From contig JBAVIP010000020.1 in assembly GCA_049687015.1 (NCBI GenBank), positions 29,170 through 93,169 of the forward strand: a DNA stretch of 64,000 nt, written 5' to 3'. Positions 51,047-60,240 of the stretch are shown one piece after another. The first letter of the stretch is position 1, and each line of letters opens with the position of its first letter. The position numbers and the translations under genes are program-made. The DNA is from Methylotenera_A sp049687015 (lineage in GTDB: Bacteria > Pseudomonadota > Gammaproteobacteria > Burkholderiales > Methylophilaceae). The notes beneath the pieces are model-generated. The model was not told the origin of the DNA, did not search any database, and saw only the letters and a program-made list of their open reading frames with translations.

Positions 51047-51706
51047 TTATTTTGCCAGCAGCCAAGCGCTTAAGTCATTAAATTGTTGAAACATTTTAAT
51101 GCTATTGTAACTCATTAATTTTTCGTGCGACTGCGCCCCATAGGTCACCGCAATCGCTTGCACATTGGCATTTTTTGCCATTTGCAAATCATAACTGGTG
51201 TCACCAATCATCAAGGTACGTTCCGGCGTTGTCACACAAGCGTCCATAATTTCATCCAGCATCTGTGGATGCGGTTTAGAAAAACACTCGTCCATTGTGC
51301 GCGTCGCATGAAAATAATTACCCAAACCGCAATGCTCTAGAGCCAAATTAAGTCCGCGCCTACCCTTGCCCGTTGCCACCGCCAACTTATAACCGCGACG
51401 GCTAAGTTCTATGATGGTTTCTTTGGCACCATCAAAAAGTGGGATCGCCTGCTCACCTGCGTAATAATTAGCGCTGTATTGTGCGGCTAAAGCTTGCGCC
51501 TTTTCAGTAGGAATATCGCCATAAAGGGCATGGATAGACTCCTTTAGCCCAAGCCCGATAATATTACGTGCCGCATTAGGGTCAAGTTCAGGCAAGCCCA
51601 CTTGCGCGGCCGCCTGCACTATCGCAGTAGTAATCATGCCCGCAGAATCGGCTATAGTGCCATCCCAATCCCATACAATTAAATCAAATGTTTTACTCAT
51701 TACCAA
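51047..51706 (-). CDS. HAD-family phosphatase, phosphoglycolate-phosphatase-like
   Basis: The 219-residue hydrolase has HAD motif I IVWDWDGTIADS (nucleophile and acid Asp), motif II VATGKG, a Lys in the FSKPHPQML segment and motif IV MIGDTSYDLQMA. The cap domain is of the Gph type. Phosphoglycolate phosphatase is the common annotation, but other phosphate monoesters are possible. It directly follows rluC (12 bases) in the conserved rluC operon. A second ATG two codons in (MSKTF) could be the true start. Confidence 0.88.
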   Translation of the reverse strand: MVMSKTFDLIVWDWDGTIADSAGMITTAIVQAAAQVGLPELDPNAARNIIGLGLKESIHALYGDIPTEKAQALAAQYSANYYAGEQAIPLFDGAKETIIELSRRGYKLAVATGKGRRGLNLALEHCGLGNYFHATRTMDECFSKPHPQMLDEIMDACVTTPERTLMIGDTSYDLQMAKNANVQAIAVTYGAQSHEKLMSYNSIKMFQQFNDLSAWLLAK

Positions 51707-51718
51707 TTCTTTAATCTA

Positions 51719-52711
51719 TTAATTTTTACTGTTCAATGTTTGGATAAATTTTTGTAATTCAAGTGGCAAAGGCGCAATTAATTTTAGCTTTTCACCAGTA
51801 ACAGGATGCCGCAAATTTGTTTCAGCAGAATGTAAAAACATGCGTTTTAAGCCCTTTTTTGCCAAAGCTTTATTAAGCACAAAATCACCATATTTATCAT
51901 CTCCGACAATGGGAAAGCCCAAATGTGCCAATTGCACACGAAGTTGGTGCGTGCGCCCTGTAACTAATTGCGCTTCGAGCAAGCTAAACCCAGCAAAATT
52001 CTGTTTCAGATAAAAAATGGTTTCCGAAACTTGCGCTTCATCGTATTTGTCTTTACTTTTATCGGTCACCACATTCACACGGCGCTCGCCGTTAGGCAAT
52101 ACGTATTTTTGCAAATCTAAAATCACGCGTTTCTTTTTTTCCGTCCACTCTCCTGCAACCAGAAGGACATAACGCTTATCGGTTTGATTGTTGCGAATAG
52201 CCTCATGCAAAGCGACAAGCGCCGCACGTTTTTTAGCAAGCATGAGCACGCCAGAGGTTTCACGATCCAGCCGATGTACCAGTTCCAAAAACTTGGCTTT
52301 GGGGCGCTCCAATCGCAGCTGCTCAATTACACCGCGGCTAATACCACTACCACCATGCACCGCAAAACCAGCGGGTTTGTCGATGACTAATAGCGCATCA
52401 TCTTCAAATATAACTGTTTTTTCTAATAGTGGCGTTGCAGGCGCATTCGTCACTTCTTTTTCGCTAGTGGCAACACGTATCGGCGGCACACGTACAGTAT
52501 CGCCAAGAATAAGCTTGTAAGAAGCATCAATACGGCCCTTATTGACGCGAACTTCGCCACTACGCAAAATTCGGTAAATATGACTTTTGGGTACTCCTTT
52601 AAGCGTTTTGGCAAGAAAATTATCAATGCGCTGCCCATCACTTGCCTCGTCCACGGTAAGGTTTGCTGCCGCATTGGCACCAATAATATTATTTCGTTCT
52701 ATTTGCATCAT
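51719..52711 (-). CDS. rluC: 23S rRNA pseudouridine synthase RluC
   Basis: The 330-residue RluA-family enzyme converts U955, U2504 and U2580 of 23S rRNA to pseudouridine (E. coli numbering). It has an N-terminal S4 domain (RIDNFLAKTLKGVPKSHIYR) and the catalytic Asp in ELVHRLDRETSGVLML. The RTHQLRVQLAHLGFPIVGD motif is normal. It is divergent from rne, as in many gamma- and betaproteobacteria, and shares a long intergenic region with it. Downstream genes are a HAD phosphatase, a Rieske protein and sppA. Confidence 0.95.
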   Translation of the reverse strand: MMQIERNNIIGANAAANLTVDEASDGQRIDNFLAKTLKGVPKSHIYRILRSGEVRVNKGRIDASYKLILGDTVRVPPIRVATSEKEVTNAPATPLLEKTVIFEDDALLVIDKPAGFAVHGGSGISRGVIEQLRLERPKAKFLELVHRLDRETSGVLMLAKKRAALVALHEAIRNNQTDKRYVLLVAGEWTEKKKRVILDLQKYVLPNGERRVNVVTDKSKDKYDEAQVSETIFYLKQNFAGFSLLEAQLVTGRTHQLRVQLAHLGFPIVGDDKYGDFVLNKALAKKGLKRMFLHSAETNLRHPVTGEKLKLIAPLPLELQKFIQTLNSKN

Positions 52712-52951
52712 AATTTTGCTTTAAAGTGTGATAACGCCTATACTTAGCATGTTATTGAATTTAAATCGCTTTAGCGTGACTCAATAGCATCTAAACGTGA
52801 CAAAAATACTTGGCAACACAATATTTTGGTTAATAACGCTCGCCATATTTAAAGTAGCGATAAAAAATTGCGCTCTAGCCGCCGCAGACAAATAAACATA
52901 AACGCGACTAAAGTTACTGAAGACAGAATTTTAACGGATTTATGCCCAGTG

Positions 52952-52965
52952 TTGATAAAAATCAA
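52952..52965. promoter_or_regulatory. FNR/ANR-like box in the rluC-rne intergenic region
   Basis: TTGATAAAAATCAA matches TTGAT-N4-ATCAA perfectly. It lies about 240 bases from both the rluC and the rne start codons. The same motif stands upstream of ccoN in this window. Regulation of rne or rluC by oxygen would be unusual; a chance match in AT-rich DNA is possible. Confidence 0.55.
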
Positions 52966-53088
52966 GCGCTGGCATTAATTTTAAGATGTAGCAAAACCTA
53001 TTCAATCAATCGACAAAGCCGTAAAATATATGCGGTTTGCATATGCTGGCTTTTAACACAAGCAAGATTGATTTCAGCTGCATCGTGT

Positions 53089-53197
53089 TGCGCTAGATAA
53101 AGCGCACCATTAAAAAAGTCTAGACTATATCTAGATAAATTGCACCTTCAGAGCTTTAACCTCCCGTCAAAAATGTCTGCCCGCTTGAGCACGGGAG
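53089..53197 (+). promoter_or_regulatory. rne 5' leader with three stem-loops, last one hiding the Shine-Dalgarno sequence
   Basis: Three consecutive hairpins: TGCGCT/AGCGCA (53089-53106), TCTAGA/TCTAGA (53119-53135) and CTCCCGT/ACGGGAG (53161-53167 with 53191-53197). The last includes GGGAG, the ribosome-binding site of rne, seven bases before the ATG. An alternative small stem CCCG/CGGG (53180-53183 with 53192-53195) also covers part of it. E. coli rne is autoregulated through a structured leader, so the same is likely here. The region from 52712 to the start holds no gene. Confidence 0.65.
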
Positions 53198-53203
53198 CAC
53201 ACA

Positions 53204-55753
53204 ATGAAACGCATGTTATTTAATGCAACGCAATCGGAAGAATTACGCGTTGCGATTGTCGATGGACAAAAACTCGTCGATTTAGATATAGAACACGCTG
53301 GGAAAGAACAGCGCAAAAGCAACATTTATAAGGGTGTCATCACCCGTGTAGAGCCGTCGCTAGAAGCTGCATTTGTCGATTACGGCACTGAACGTCATGG
53401 CTTTTTACCCTTCAAAGAAATTTCTCGCAGCTATTTCTCGGATAAATCCGAAAGCGGTAAAACACGTATTCAAGACGTGATTAAAGAAGGCCAAGAATTA
53501 ATCGTACAGGTCGATAAAGATGAACGCGGCAACAAAGGCGCCGCGCTTACCACCTTCATATCTTTAGCTGGCCGCTATCTGGTGTTGATGCCTAACAACC
53601 CGCGTGGCGGTGGCGTTTCACGCCGCATCGAAGGTGAAGACCGCAACGAATTGCGCGATGTATTGGCGCAGCTGGAAGTACCGAAAGGCATGAGCATCAT
53701 CGCGCGTACTGCAGGCATTGGCCGCAATGCCGAAGAACTGCAGTGGGATTTAAATTACCTTACACAACTGTGGACCGCGGTTGAAGAAGCCTCTCACATT
53801 CAAACCGGTGCATTTCTTATCTACCAAGAAGGCAGTTTGGTCATTCGCGCGATTCGCGATTATTTCAGCGCGGATATTGGCGAGATTTTAATCGACACGC
53901 CTGATGTCTACGAGCAGGCTGTGCAGTTCATGAATCACGTGATGCCAGGCAATGTGCCACGCGTAAAACTGTATCAGGATGAAGTGCCGCTATTTTCGCG
54001 CTTTCAAATTGAGCATCAAATCGAATCTGCTTTCTCACGTGAAGTACGCCTGCCTTCAGGCGGCGCCATTGTCATTGACCATACCGAAGCGCTTGTGTCT
54101 GTTGACGTAAATTCTGGCCGCTCAATTAAAGGCAGCGACATCGAACAAACTGCCTTTAACACCAATCTGGAAGCTGCTGAAGAGGTGGCGCGCCAATTGC
54201 GCCTGCGCGATTTGGGCGGCTTGGTAGTGATCGATTTTATCGATATGGAAAACCCACGCAATCAGCGCGATGTAGAAAACGCCCTGCGTGATGCCTTGCA
54301 CGCTGACCGTGCGCGTGTACAAACAGGCAAAATTTCGCGCTTTGGTTTGCTTGAACTGTCGCGCCAGCGCTTGCGCCCCAGCCTGGGCGAAACCAACCAC
54401 GCCGCATGCCCTCGCTGTAGCGGCACAGGGCATATCCGTGGCATTGAATCAACCGCATTGCATATCTTGCGCATTACGCAAGAAGAAGCCATGAAAGACA
54501 ACAGCGCGATTATTCAGGTGCAATTACCTGTTGAAGCCGCTACCTTCTTGCTCAACGAAAAACGCGCCGACATTCACAAGATTGAGCAGCGTATGGGCGT
54601 GGAAGTCATATTAATTCCCAATATCCATATGGAAACTCCGAACTACAGTATCACACGCATCAAACATGATGATGTAAACGAAGAAACCTCTCAAGCCAGT
54701 TATAAAATGGTGGAATTACCTGCCGAAACTGCTTATGTGCGCAGCCTGAGTGAGGAGGCAAAACCAAGCGCGCCGGAAGCGTTAGTTAAGGGTATTACGC
54801 CTGCCACTTCTGCGCCGCTTGTTGAAGACAGAGTTGCGGTAGAAAAACCTGCTGCGCCTGCAGCCAAAACCTCATTTTTAGGCCGCATTAAAAAATGGCT
54901 GGGTGGCACGGGTGAAGTCAAAGTTGAAGAAAAAACGGAAGACAAAGCCGCGCGCGAAGCCCGTGATAGCAGCCGTGACCGCAACCGTAACAGCCGTGAC
55001 CGTAATCGCAACCGCAACAGTCGTGACCGCGCCAATACAAGCGCTAGCGAGCGTGGCGACAGGCCGCAACAAGGGCAACGCCCGCAACAAGCCAATCAAC
55101 CGCGTCCCGAGCGCACGCCTCGTCCAGAAAGACCAGTCGAAAATCGTACCGAGAAAGCTGAAGTAGTTGCTACATCACTAGCCGCAGACACCGCAGCGGC
55201 TGATGCAAATCAAGCACCGCGCCAAGAGCGCAGCGGTCGAAGCCGCCGTGGTGGACGTAATCGCAACAAAAATCGCGACCCTAATCGGGATACGGCTCGT
55301 GTGCAAAGTGCTGAAACATCGGTTTTTGTGCCAAATGACACTGTCAAAAATGAGCCCACCTCAAAAGAGAATGTTATGGAAGCAATGCCAGTATTAGTTT
55401 CTGAGTCTATTGTTGAAAAAGAGGTAAAAGCCCCTGGCAAACCTAGAAAAGCCGCGAAAACAGCAGAGCCAATGATTGAAACTGCAAACACACCAGAAAC
55501 AGCGACCAAGGCAAAGGCAGAGAAAAAACCTGCTGCGCGTAAACCTAAAGCCGCAAAACCAGCTGACTTCAAACCTGCTAACTTGGCTGCAAGCGGCTTA
55601 CAACTCGTAGAAACCAAAGGCGATGCAAAAGTAGCCGCCCCAATAGCGGAACCAGCAAAACCAAAAGGTCCCCGTAAAGCGCCAAACTGGAAGAAAAACG
55701 CTGAGTCTAAAATAGATGATGCACCGCTGGTGATGGTTGAAACTCAGAAATAA
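53204..55753 (+). CDS. rne: ribonuclease E
   Basis: The 849-residue endoribonuclease cuts AU-rich single-stranded RNA and organises the degradosome. The catalytic half has an S1 domain (about 35-125), the DNase I-like Asp residues in SVDVNSG and VIDFIDM, and the Zn-link CPRC (C402, C405). The C-terminal half (from about 520) is low-complexity. It contains GRIKKWLGG, an amphipathic segment likely for membrane binding, then Arg-rich repeats (NRNSRDRNRNRNSRDR) for RNA binding, and Ala/Lys/Pro-rich tracts. The start follows CGGGAGCACACA. A strong terminator follows the gene. Confidence 0.97.
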   Translation: MKRMLFNATQSEELRVAIVDGQKLVDLDIEHAGKEQRKSNIYKGVITRVEPSLEAAFVDYGTERHGFLPFKEISRSYFSDKSESGKTRIQDVIKEGQELIVQVDKDERGNKGAALTTFISLAGRYLVLMPNNPRGGGVSRRIEGEDRNELRDVLAQLEVPKGMSIIARTAGIGRNAEELQWDLNYLTQLWTAVEEASHIQTGAFLIYQEGSLVIRAIRDYFSADIGEILIDTPDVYEQAVQFMNHVMPGNVPRVKLYQDEVPLFSRFQIEHQIESAFSREVRLPSGGAIVIDHTEALVSVDVNSGRSIKGSDIEQTAFNTNLEAAEEVARQLRLRDLGGLVVIDFIDMENPRNQRDVENALRDALHADRARVQTGKISRFGLLELSRQRLRPSLGETNHAACPRCSGTGHIRGIESTALHILRITQEEAMKDNSAIIQVQLPVEAATFLLNEKRADIHKIEQRMGVEVILIPNIHMETPNYSITRIKHDDVNEETSQASYKMVELPAETAYVRSLSEEAKPSAPEALVKGITPATSAPLVEDRVAVEKPAAPAAKTSFLGRIKKWLGGTGEVKVEEKTEDKAAREARDSSRDRNRNSRDRNRNRNSRDRANTSASERGDRPQQGQRPQQANQPRPERTPRPERPVENRTEKAEVVATSLAADTAAADANQAPRQERSGRSRRGGRNRNKNRDPNRDTARVQSAETSVFVPNDTVKNEPTSKENVMEAMPVLVSESIVEKEVKAPGKPRKAAKTAEPMIETANTPETATKAKAEKKPAARKPKAAKPADFKPANLAASGLQLVETKGDAKVAAPIAEPAKPKGPRKAPNWKKNAESKIDDAPLVMVETQK

Positions 55754-55781
55754 GTAACTAAAATTAGTTATTTCTGATATT

Positions 55782-55821
55782 AAAAAAGCCCGATTAATCC
55801 TAAGAAAGTCGGGCTTTTTTT
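55782..55821 (+). terminator. strong intrinsic terminator after rne
   Basis: AAAAAAGCCCGA (55782-55793) pairs with TCGGGCTTTTTT (55809-55820), giving a GC-rich stem followed by a T-run. It lies 29 bases after the rne stop and, because it is flanked by A- and T-runs, could also work on the opposite strand for the convergent DUF190 gene. Confidence 0.9.
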
Positions 55822-55892
55822 ATTGATCCAAACTAAATCATTTGCAATATTGTCGCATTAAATAAAAGTTTAAATTCAACGAAATCTCACTG

Positions 55893-56210
55893 CTATTCAC
55901 CTACGATTGCTGCTTCTGCACGAAATTTAATGTAAAACAATGCATGATTTTCTGCCGCGAGCAACGCCAACAGCCGATTAATTGCTTCATCTGTCGCAAA
56001 AAATTCCATGATAATTGGCAACTCGCCTGCCAATTCAAAAAAGTGCTGTTCGTGCAAGCGCCCGTTGCGGCCAAATCCCGCCAGTGCACGTACCGCCGAT
56101 CCGCCAGGAATGCCGATTTCCTCAGCTTGTTTCAATATCCACTCGTATAACAAGCCGCCATGATGGCGCAATGTCTCTGGAACGAATAATTTCAGGTAAA
56201 TTCCTTGCAT
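55893..56210 (-). CDS. DUF190 family protein
   Basis: The 105-residue protein matches the DUF190 family, small PII-like proteins commonly encoded beside crcB. Seen features are LKLFVPETLRHHGGLLYEWI, GIPGGSAVRALAGFGRNGR and LPIIMEFFATDEAINRLL. It lies four bases after crcB on the same strand, so it is expected to work with the fluoride channel, perhaps as a regulator. The molecular role is not established. Confidence 0.85.
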   Translation of the reverse strand: MQGIYLKLFVPETLRHHGGLLYEWILKQAEEIGIPGGSAVRALAGFGRNGRLHEQHFFELAGELPIIMEFFATDEAINRLLALLAAENHALFYIKFRAEAAIVGE

Positions 56211-56214
56211 CGCA

Positions 56215-56598
56215 TTAACCTCGTATCAACTGTATGGTAAGTATGCCCAGGCCGGTTAAGGCCAGTGAGCCCAGCACATGCACCAATATATGCGCGGCCG
56301 CCCAGCCAAATTGCCCGCGCGAAAGCAAGGTGGCTGCTTCTGCAGAGAATGTGGAAAAAGTGGTCAATCCCCCAAGAAAACCTGTGGTGACAAAAAGCCT
56401 AACCTCCGGCGAAAAGCTAGAAGTCAAAGCAAACACGCCTATCGTCAAGCCCATCAAGTAACCGCCTATCAGATTTGCTGCCAATGTTCCCAACGGCAAC
56501 GCTGGCAACGTCGCATTCAACATGATACCCAATCCCCAACGCAGCCAGGCGCCAACCGCTGCGCCAGTTCCTACGGCCACAAAACCATTCAATCCCAT
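56215..56598 (-). CDS. crcB: fluoride efflux channel CrcB/Fluc
   Basis: The 127-residue protein has four helices and the Fluc motifs GAAVGAWLRWGLG, GTLAANLIGGYLMG (with the pore Asn) and TTGFLGGLTTFSTFSAE. It exports fluoride by forming a dual-topology dimer. No fluoride riboswitch motif is evident in the 85 bases between it and the divergent glgA. It is followed by the DUF190 gene. Confidence 0.93.
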   Translation of the reverse strand: MGLNGFVAVGTGAAVGAWLRWGLGIMLNATLPALPLGTLAANLIGGYLMGLTIGVFALTSSFSPEVRLFVTTGFLGGLTTFSTFSAEAATLLSRGQFGWAAAHILVHVLGSLALTGLGILTIQLIRG

Positions 56599-56683
56599 GC
56601 TATGACCCCCCCTAAGACTATATTATAGCCATTTGTTTATGCACTATAATATCGTATTAACGTCATGATAAAGAAGGTATATT

Positions 56684-58144
56684 TTGCGCGTCTTATTTGC
56701 CACCTCAGAAGCCTACCCACTCATTAAAACAGGCGGCCTCGCCGACGTAAGCGGCGCCTTGCCTAAAGCCATCAACAATTTGGCTGAATTTGATGGTGAT
56801 ATTAAAATTCTAATCCCAGGTTACAGTGCCGTTTTAGAAAAATTAAAGTCTACAGAGCCTATCGCCACTATTGAAGCGCTTGGCCAAACCTGCACTTTGT
56901 TGATGGGTAAAATGCCCGATAGCGACACCGATGTGATTGTGATTCAAAACACGCATCTGTACGAACGCAAGGGTGGCCCTTACAGCGATCTAAATGGTGT
57001 TGAATGGCTAGATAATGCACTTCGATTCGGTGTGCTTTCTCGCATAGCCAGCTTGCTTTGCAGCAAAAACAGCCCTCTGCAAGACTGGCAACCGGACTTG
57101 ATTCAATGTAATGACTGGCAAACCGCATTGGCGCCCGCCTACATGAAACTGCTAGATCTCTCACCCACCAAATCGATTTTGAGCTTACACAACCTCGCTT
57201 TTCAGGGTATTTATGATATCAGCTGGCTAAAGGCATTAGAACTTCCGATAGAAAATTTTCAAATCAGTGGTTTTGAATATCACGGACAAATCTCGTTTTT
57301 GAAAGCAGGGCTTTTTTACGCGGACAAATTAAGCACGGTGAGCCCGACCTATGCGCAGGAGATTCAAACTGAAGAGTTTGGTTTTGGCATGCAGGGCCTG
57401 CTGCAAATACGTAAAGATGATTTAACGGGTATTTTAAATGGTATCGATACGGAAGAATGGACACCGACGACAGATGCCAGTTTAATCAAAAATTACAGTG
57501 TCAGCGACTTAACCGGCAAAGGTGCTGTGAAAACTGCATTACAACAACAGTTAGGGCTTCATGTTGGTGCTGATGCGCCACTATTGGGTGTAGTGAGCCG
57601 ACTCACACATCAGAAAGGCCTGGACTTGTTACCTGAGATTATGCCTCAGCTTATTGCAAAAGGCTGTCAATTTGCCATTTTAGGTAGCGGCGACAAAACA
57701 TTGGAGGCTAGTTTTAATAACTTTGCAAAACGTTACCCAGAGCAGGTTTCAATGAATACAGGTTATAACGAACATCTTTCTCACAACATTATGGCGGGCT
57801 GTGATATGTTCATTATGCCTTCCCGTTTCGAGCCTTGCGGCCTCAATCAGCTGTATGGCTTGGCCTACGGAACGCCACCTATCGTTTCGCCTACGGGCGG
57901 TTTGGCGGACTCGGTGTGTAATACCAATGAAGACACACTCAAAAACAACACTGCCACAGGCTTTGTGATGGAAACTGTCACCAGTGCGTCACTTTTGGTC
58001 ACAATTGAACGCGCACTTCGAATCTGGAATGACAAAAAAACTTGGCGTCAAATTCAAAAAAATGGCATGCAACAAGATATTAGCTGGGGTTCCAGCGCGA
58101 AAGCTTATTTAGCGCTATATAAAAAAACACTTTTAAATAAGTGA
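56684..58144 (+). CDS. glgA: glycogen synthase
   Basis: The 486-residue GT5 enzyme extends glycogen from ADP-glucose. The N-terminal substrate motif ATSEAYPLIKTGGLADVSGA and the C-terminal PSRFEPCGLNQLYGLAYGT are complete. The start is TTG at 56684, eight bases after AAGAAGG; no ATG is near the conserved start. It is separated by about 9 kb from the glgC/glgB cluster and lies divergently from crcB. The same rare start codon is used by glgB. A terminator follows the gene. Confidence 0.95.
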   Translation: MRVLFATSEAYPLIKTGGLADVSGALPKAINNLAEFDGDIKILIPGYSAVLEKLKSTEPIATIEALGQTCTLLMGKMPDSDTDVIVIQNTHLYERKGGPYSDLNGVEWLDNALRFGVLSRIASLLCSKNSPLQDWQPDLIQCNDWQTALAPAYMKLLDLSPTKSILSLHNLAFQGIYDISWLKALELPIENFQISGFEYHGQISFLKAGLFYADKLSTVSPTYAQEIQTEEFGFGMQGLLQIRKDDLTGILNGIDTEEWTPTTDASLIKNYSVSDLTGKGAVKTALQQQLGLHVGADAPLLGVVSRLTHQKGLDLLPEIMPQLIAKGCQFAILGSGDKTLEASFNNFAKRYPEQVSMNTGYNEHLSHNIMAGCDMFIMPSRFEPCGLNQLYGLAYGTPPIVSPTGGLADSVCNTNEDTLKNNTATGFVMETVTSASLLVTIERALRIWNDKKTWRQIQKNGMQQDISWGSSAKAYLALYKKTLLNK

Positions 58145-58209
58145 ATTGAAGTTGGCATGGTTGATGCTTAATATTAATTAAGCTTCTCCAAAGCTAACTT
58201 CTCCTCCCT

Positions 58210-58245
58210 AGGGGCGTATACACAAGATGTTGCGCCTCTTTTTTT
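58210..58245 (+). terminator. intrinsic terminator after glgA
   Basis: AGGGGCG (58210-58216) pairs with CGCCTCT (58233-58239), with one G:U pair, followed by a T-run to 58245. It lies between glgA and the convergent orn gene. Confidence 0.8.
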
Positions 58246-58263
58246 ATCTAAAATTTTCACTGC

Positions 58264-58824
58264 TTATTTAATAATAAAATGCTCGCGGTAATATTTAAGC
58301 TCATCGATAGATTCGTAAATATCCGCCAAAGCCTCATGTTTGCTGGCTTTCTTAAAACCTGAATAAATAGTTGGTTTCCAGCGGCGCGCAAGCTCTTTAA
58401 ACACGCTCACATCCAGATTGCGGTAATGAAAATAGGCTTCCAGATCAGGCATATAACGCGCCATAAAGCGCCTATCCTGGCAAATGGAATTGCCGCACAT
58501 GGGCGATTTTCCAGAGGGCACAAATTGTTTTAAATAGGCAATCATTTGCTCGGTAGCGGCGGCTTCATCCAAGGTAGATGCTTTCACTTTGTCAATCAAG
58601 CCGCTACGGCCGTGCGTACCCTTATTCCAGGCATCCATGCCGTCTAAAACCGCATCCGCCTGGTGAATGACCAACACAGGCGATTCGCCCAGCACGTTCA
58701 ATTCGGCATCCGTCACCACTACGGCAAGCTCTAAAATACGGTCTGAGTCCGGCAGCAAACCACTCATTTCCATGTCCAGCCAGATTAAATTATCGTTGTT
58801 GATATTATTGCTTGCGGCTTCCAT
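58264..58824 (-). CDS. orn: oligoribonuclease Orn
   Basis: The 186-residue DEDDh 3'-5' exonuclease degrades very short RNAs, including pGpG from cyclic-di-GMP breakdown. Motifs are LIWLDMEMSGLLPDSDRILE (DxE), MCGNSICQDRRFMARYMPDL and KKASKHEALADIYESIDEL, with the catalytic His and Asp. I chose ATG 58824, matching the family length of about 180. The frame is open to 58881, and ATGs at 58827 and 58836 are also possible. GGAA lies seven bases upstream of 58824. Confidence 0.94.
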   Translation of the reverse strand: MEAASNNINNDNLIWLDMEMSGLLPDSDRILELAVVVTDAELNVLGESPVLVIHQADAVLDGMDAWNKGTHGRSGLIDKVKASTLDEAAATEQMIAYLKQFVPSGKSPMCGNSICQDRRFMARYMPDLEAYFHYRNLDVSVFKELARRWKPTIYSGFKKASKHEALADIYESIDELKYYREHFIIK

Positions 58825-58924
58825 CATGATTTCCATTAAAATAGCGTATAACAGCACTAGCAGTGAACCAATTCCCTGCAAATGCTTCAGAATACGTGTA
58901 GTTTAACTTAAATTTAGAAATATC

Positions 58925-60208
58925 ATGGCATCCACACTCACACCTGCGACAACTTTAGCACTCGTTTTTATCGTTTTATTAATAGCAACCACCCTCACAC
59001 GGCTTTGGCTGGGGTCGCGGCAAATCGCATACGTGCAAGCAAACCGCACTCAAGTACCCAGTGCGTTTTCAGCCAATATTTCTTTAGAGGCACATCAAAA
59101 AGCGGCAGACTATTCCACGGCAAAAACCAGGCTGACACTTGCTGAGGTTGTGATTCAGGCCTTGTTATTAGCAGCGCTCACCATTGGCGGCGGTTTGCAG
59201 TGGCTGGACGACAGTTGGCGCAATGTTTTGACTGACCACGAAATCATTCGCGGCGCTTTGGTGATTTGTAGTGCAATGCTGATCAGCGCCTGCATAGACT
59301 TGCCTTTCGAATACTATAAAACCTTTGTCATCGATGAAAAGTTCGGCTTTAACAAAATGACGCCGCGCATGTTTTTTACCGACTTAATCAAGCACAGCCT
59401 GGTTGGCTTGGTTTTGGGCCTGCCTATTCTGTTTGCAGCACTTTGGCTGATGCAGGGTGCGGGCCAATATTGGTGGTTTTATTTATGGGTGATTTGGAGC
59501 GTCTTTAACATCTTGATGCTTGCGGTTTACCCGACTTTTATCGCACCTTTATTTAACAAATTTACACCGCTTGCCGATGAAAACCTTAAATCGCGCATTG
59601 AGGCGCTTCTCGCCAAATGCGGCTTCAAGTCGCAAGGCTTGTTTGTGATGGATGGCTCTGCTCGCAGCAGTCACGGCAATGCCTACTTTACCGGCTTTGG
59701 CAGCAGTAAACGCGTGGTGTTTTTTGATACGCTATTAGACCGCTTAAGCACTGAAGAAATCGAGGCAGTACTGGCGCACGAACTAGGGCATTTTAAGCAT
59801 CATCACGTCATCAAGCGTATCGCCTTGATGTTCTTTGTAAGCTTTCTAGGCTTGGCGCTGCTGGGCTGGCTGATGAATCAGACCTGGTTTTATAACGGAT
59901 TAGGCGTCACCTCACCGAGCAACCACATGGCTTTAATTTTATTTTTGCTGATATCACCTGTGTTTTTATTTTTGCTGCGCCCGCTGATGGCGAGTTATTC
60001 ACGCAAAAACGAATTCGAGGCCGACGAATACGCTGCCAAGCATGCCGATGCTAGCCACCTGATTGAAGCATTGGTCAAGCTTTACCGCGATAATGCTTCC
60101 ACTCTCACGCCAGACCCGTTGCACTCGGCATTTTATGACTCGCACCCACCTGCCAGCATTCGCATTTCTAAATTAGCAGCGTATACTATAAAATATACTA
60201 CAAATTAG
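58925..60208 (+). CDS. M48 family membrane metalloprotease (Ste24-like)
   Basis: The 427-residue protease has seven or so hydrophobic helices and the zinc motif AVLAHELGHFKHHH (HExxH), with the third ligand Glu in EFEADEYAAKHA. FDTLLDRLSTEEIEAVLAHE is typical of the Ste24p/CAAX-protease branch. In bacteria without prenylated proteins it is assumed to handle misfolded membrane proteins, like HtpX. It is divergent from orn and precedes a cytochrome c gene. Confidence 0.92.
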   Translation: MASTLTPATTLALVFIVLLIATTLTRLWLGSRQIAYVQANRTQVPSAFSANISLEAHQKAADYSTAKTRLTLAEVVIQALLLAALTIGGGLQWLDDSWRNVLTDHEIIRGALVICSAMLISACIDLPFEYYKTFVIDEKFGFNKMTPRMFFTDLIKHSLVGLVLGLPILFAALWLMQGAGQYWWFYLWVIWSVFNILMLAVYPTFIAPLFNKFTPLADENLKSRIEALLAKCGFKSQGLFVMDGSARSSHGNAYFTGFGSSKRVVFFDTLLDRLSTEEIEAVLAHELGHFKHHHVIKRIALMFFVSFLGLALLGWLMNQTWFYNGLGVTSPSNHMALILFLLISPVFLFLLRPLMASYSRKNEFEADEYAAKHADASHLIEALVKLYRDNASTLTPDPLHSAFYDSHPPASIRISKLAAYTIKYTTN

Positions 60209-60240
60209 CACTGAAAGTTAGCGAGTTAGAGGGATTAGCG

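Noticed and set aside
56599..56683. Fluoride riboswitch upstream of crcB
   Set aside because: The short spacer shared with glgA shows no sequence resembling the crcB riboswitch core.
58825..58881. Longer N-terminus for Orn
   Set aside because: It would add 19 hydrophobic residues not found in the family, and GGAA fits the internal ATG better.
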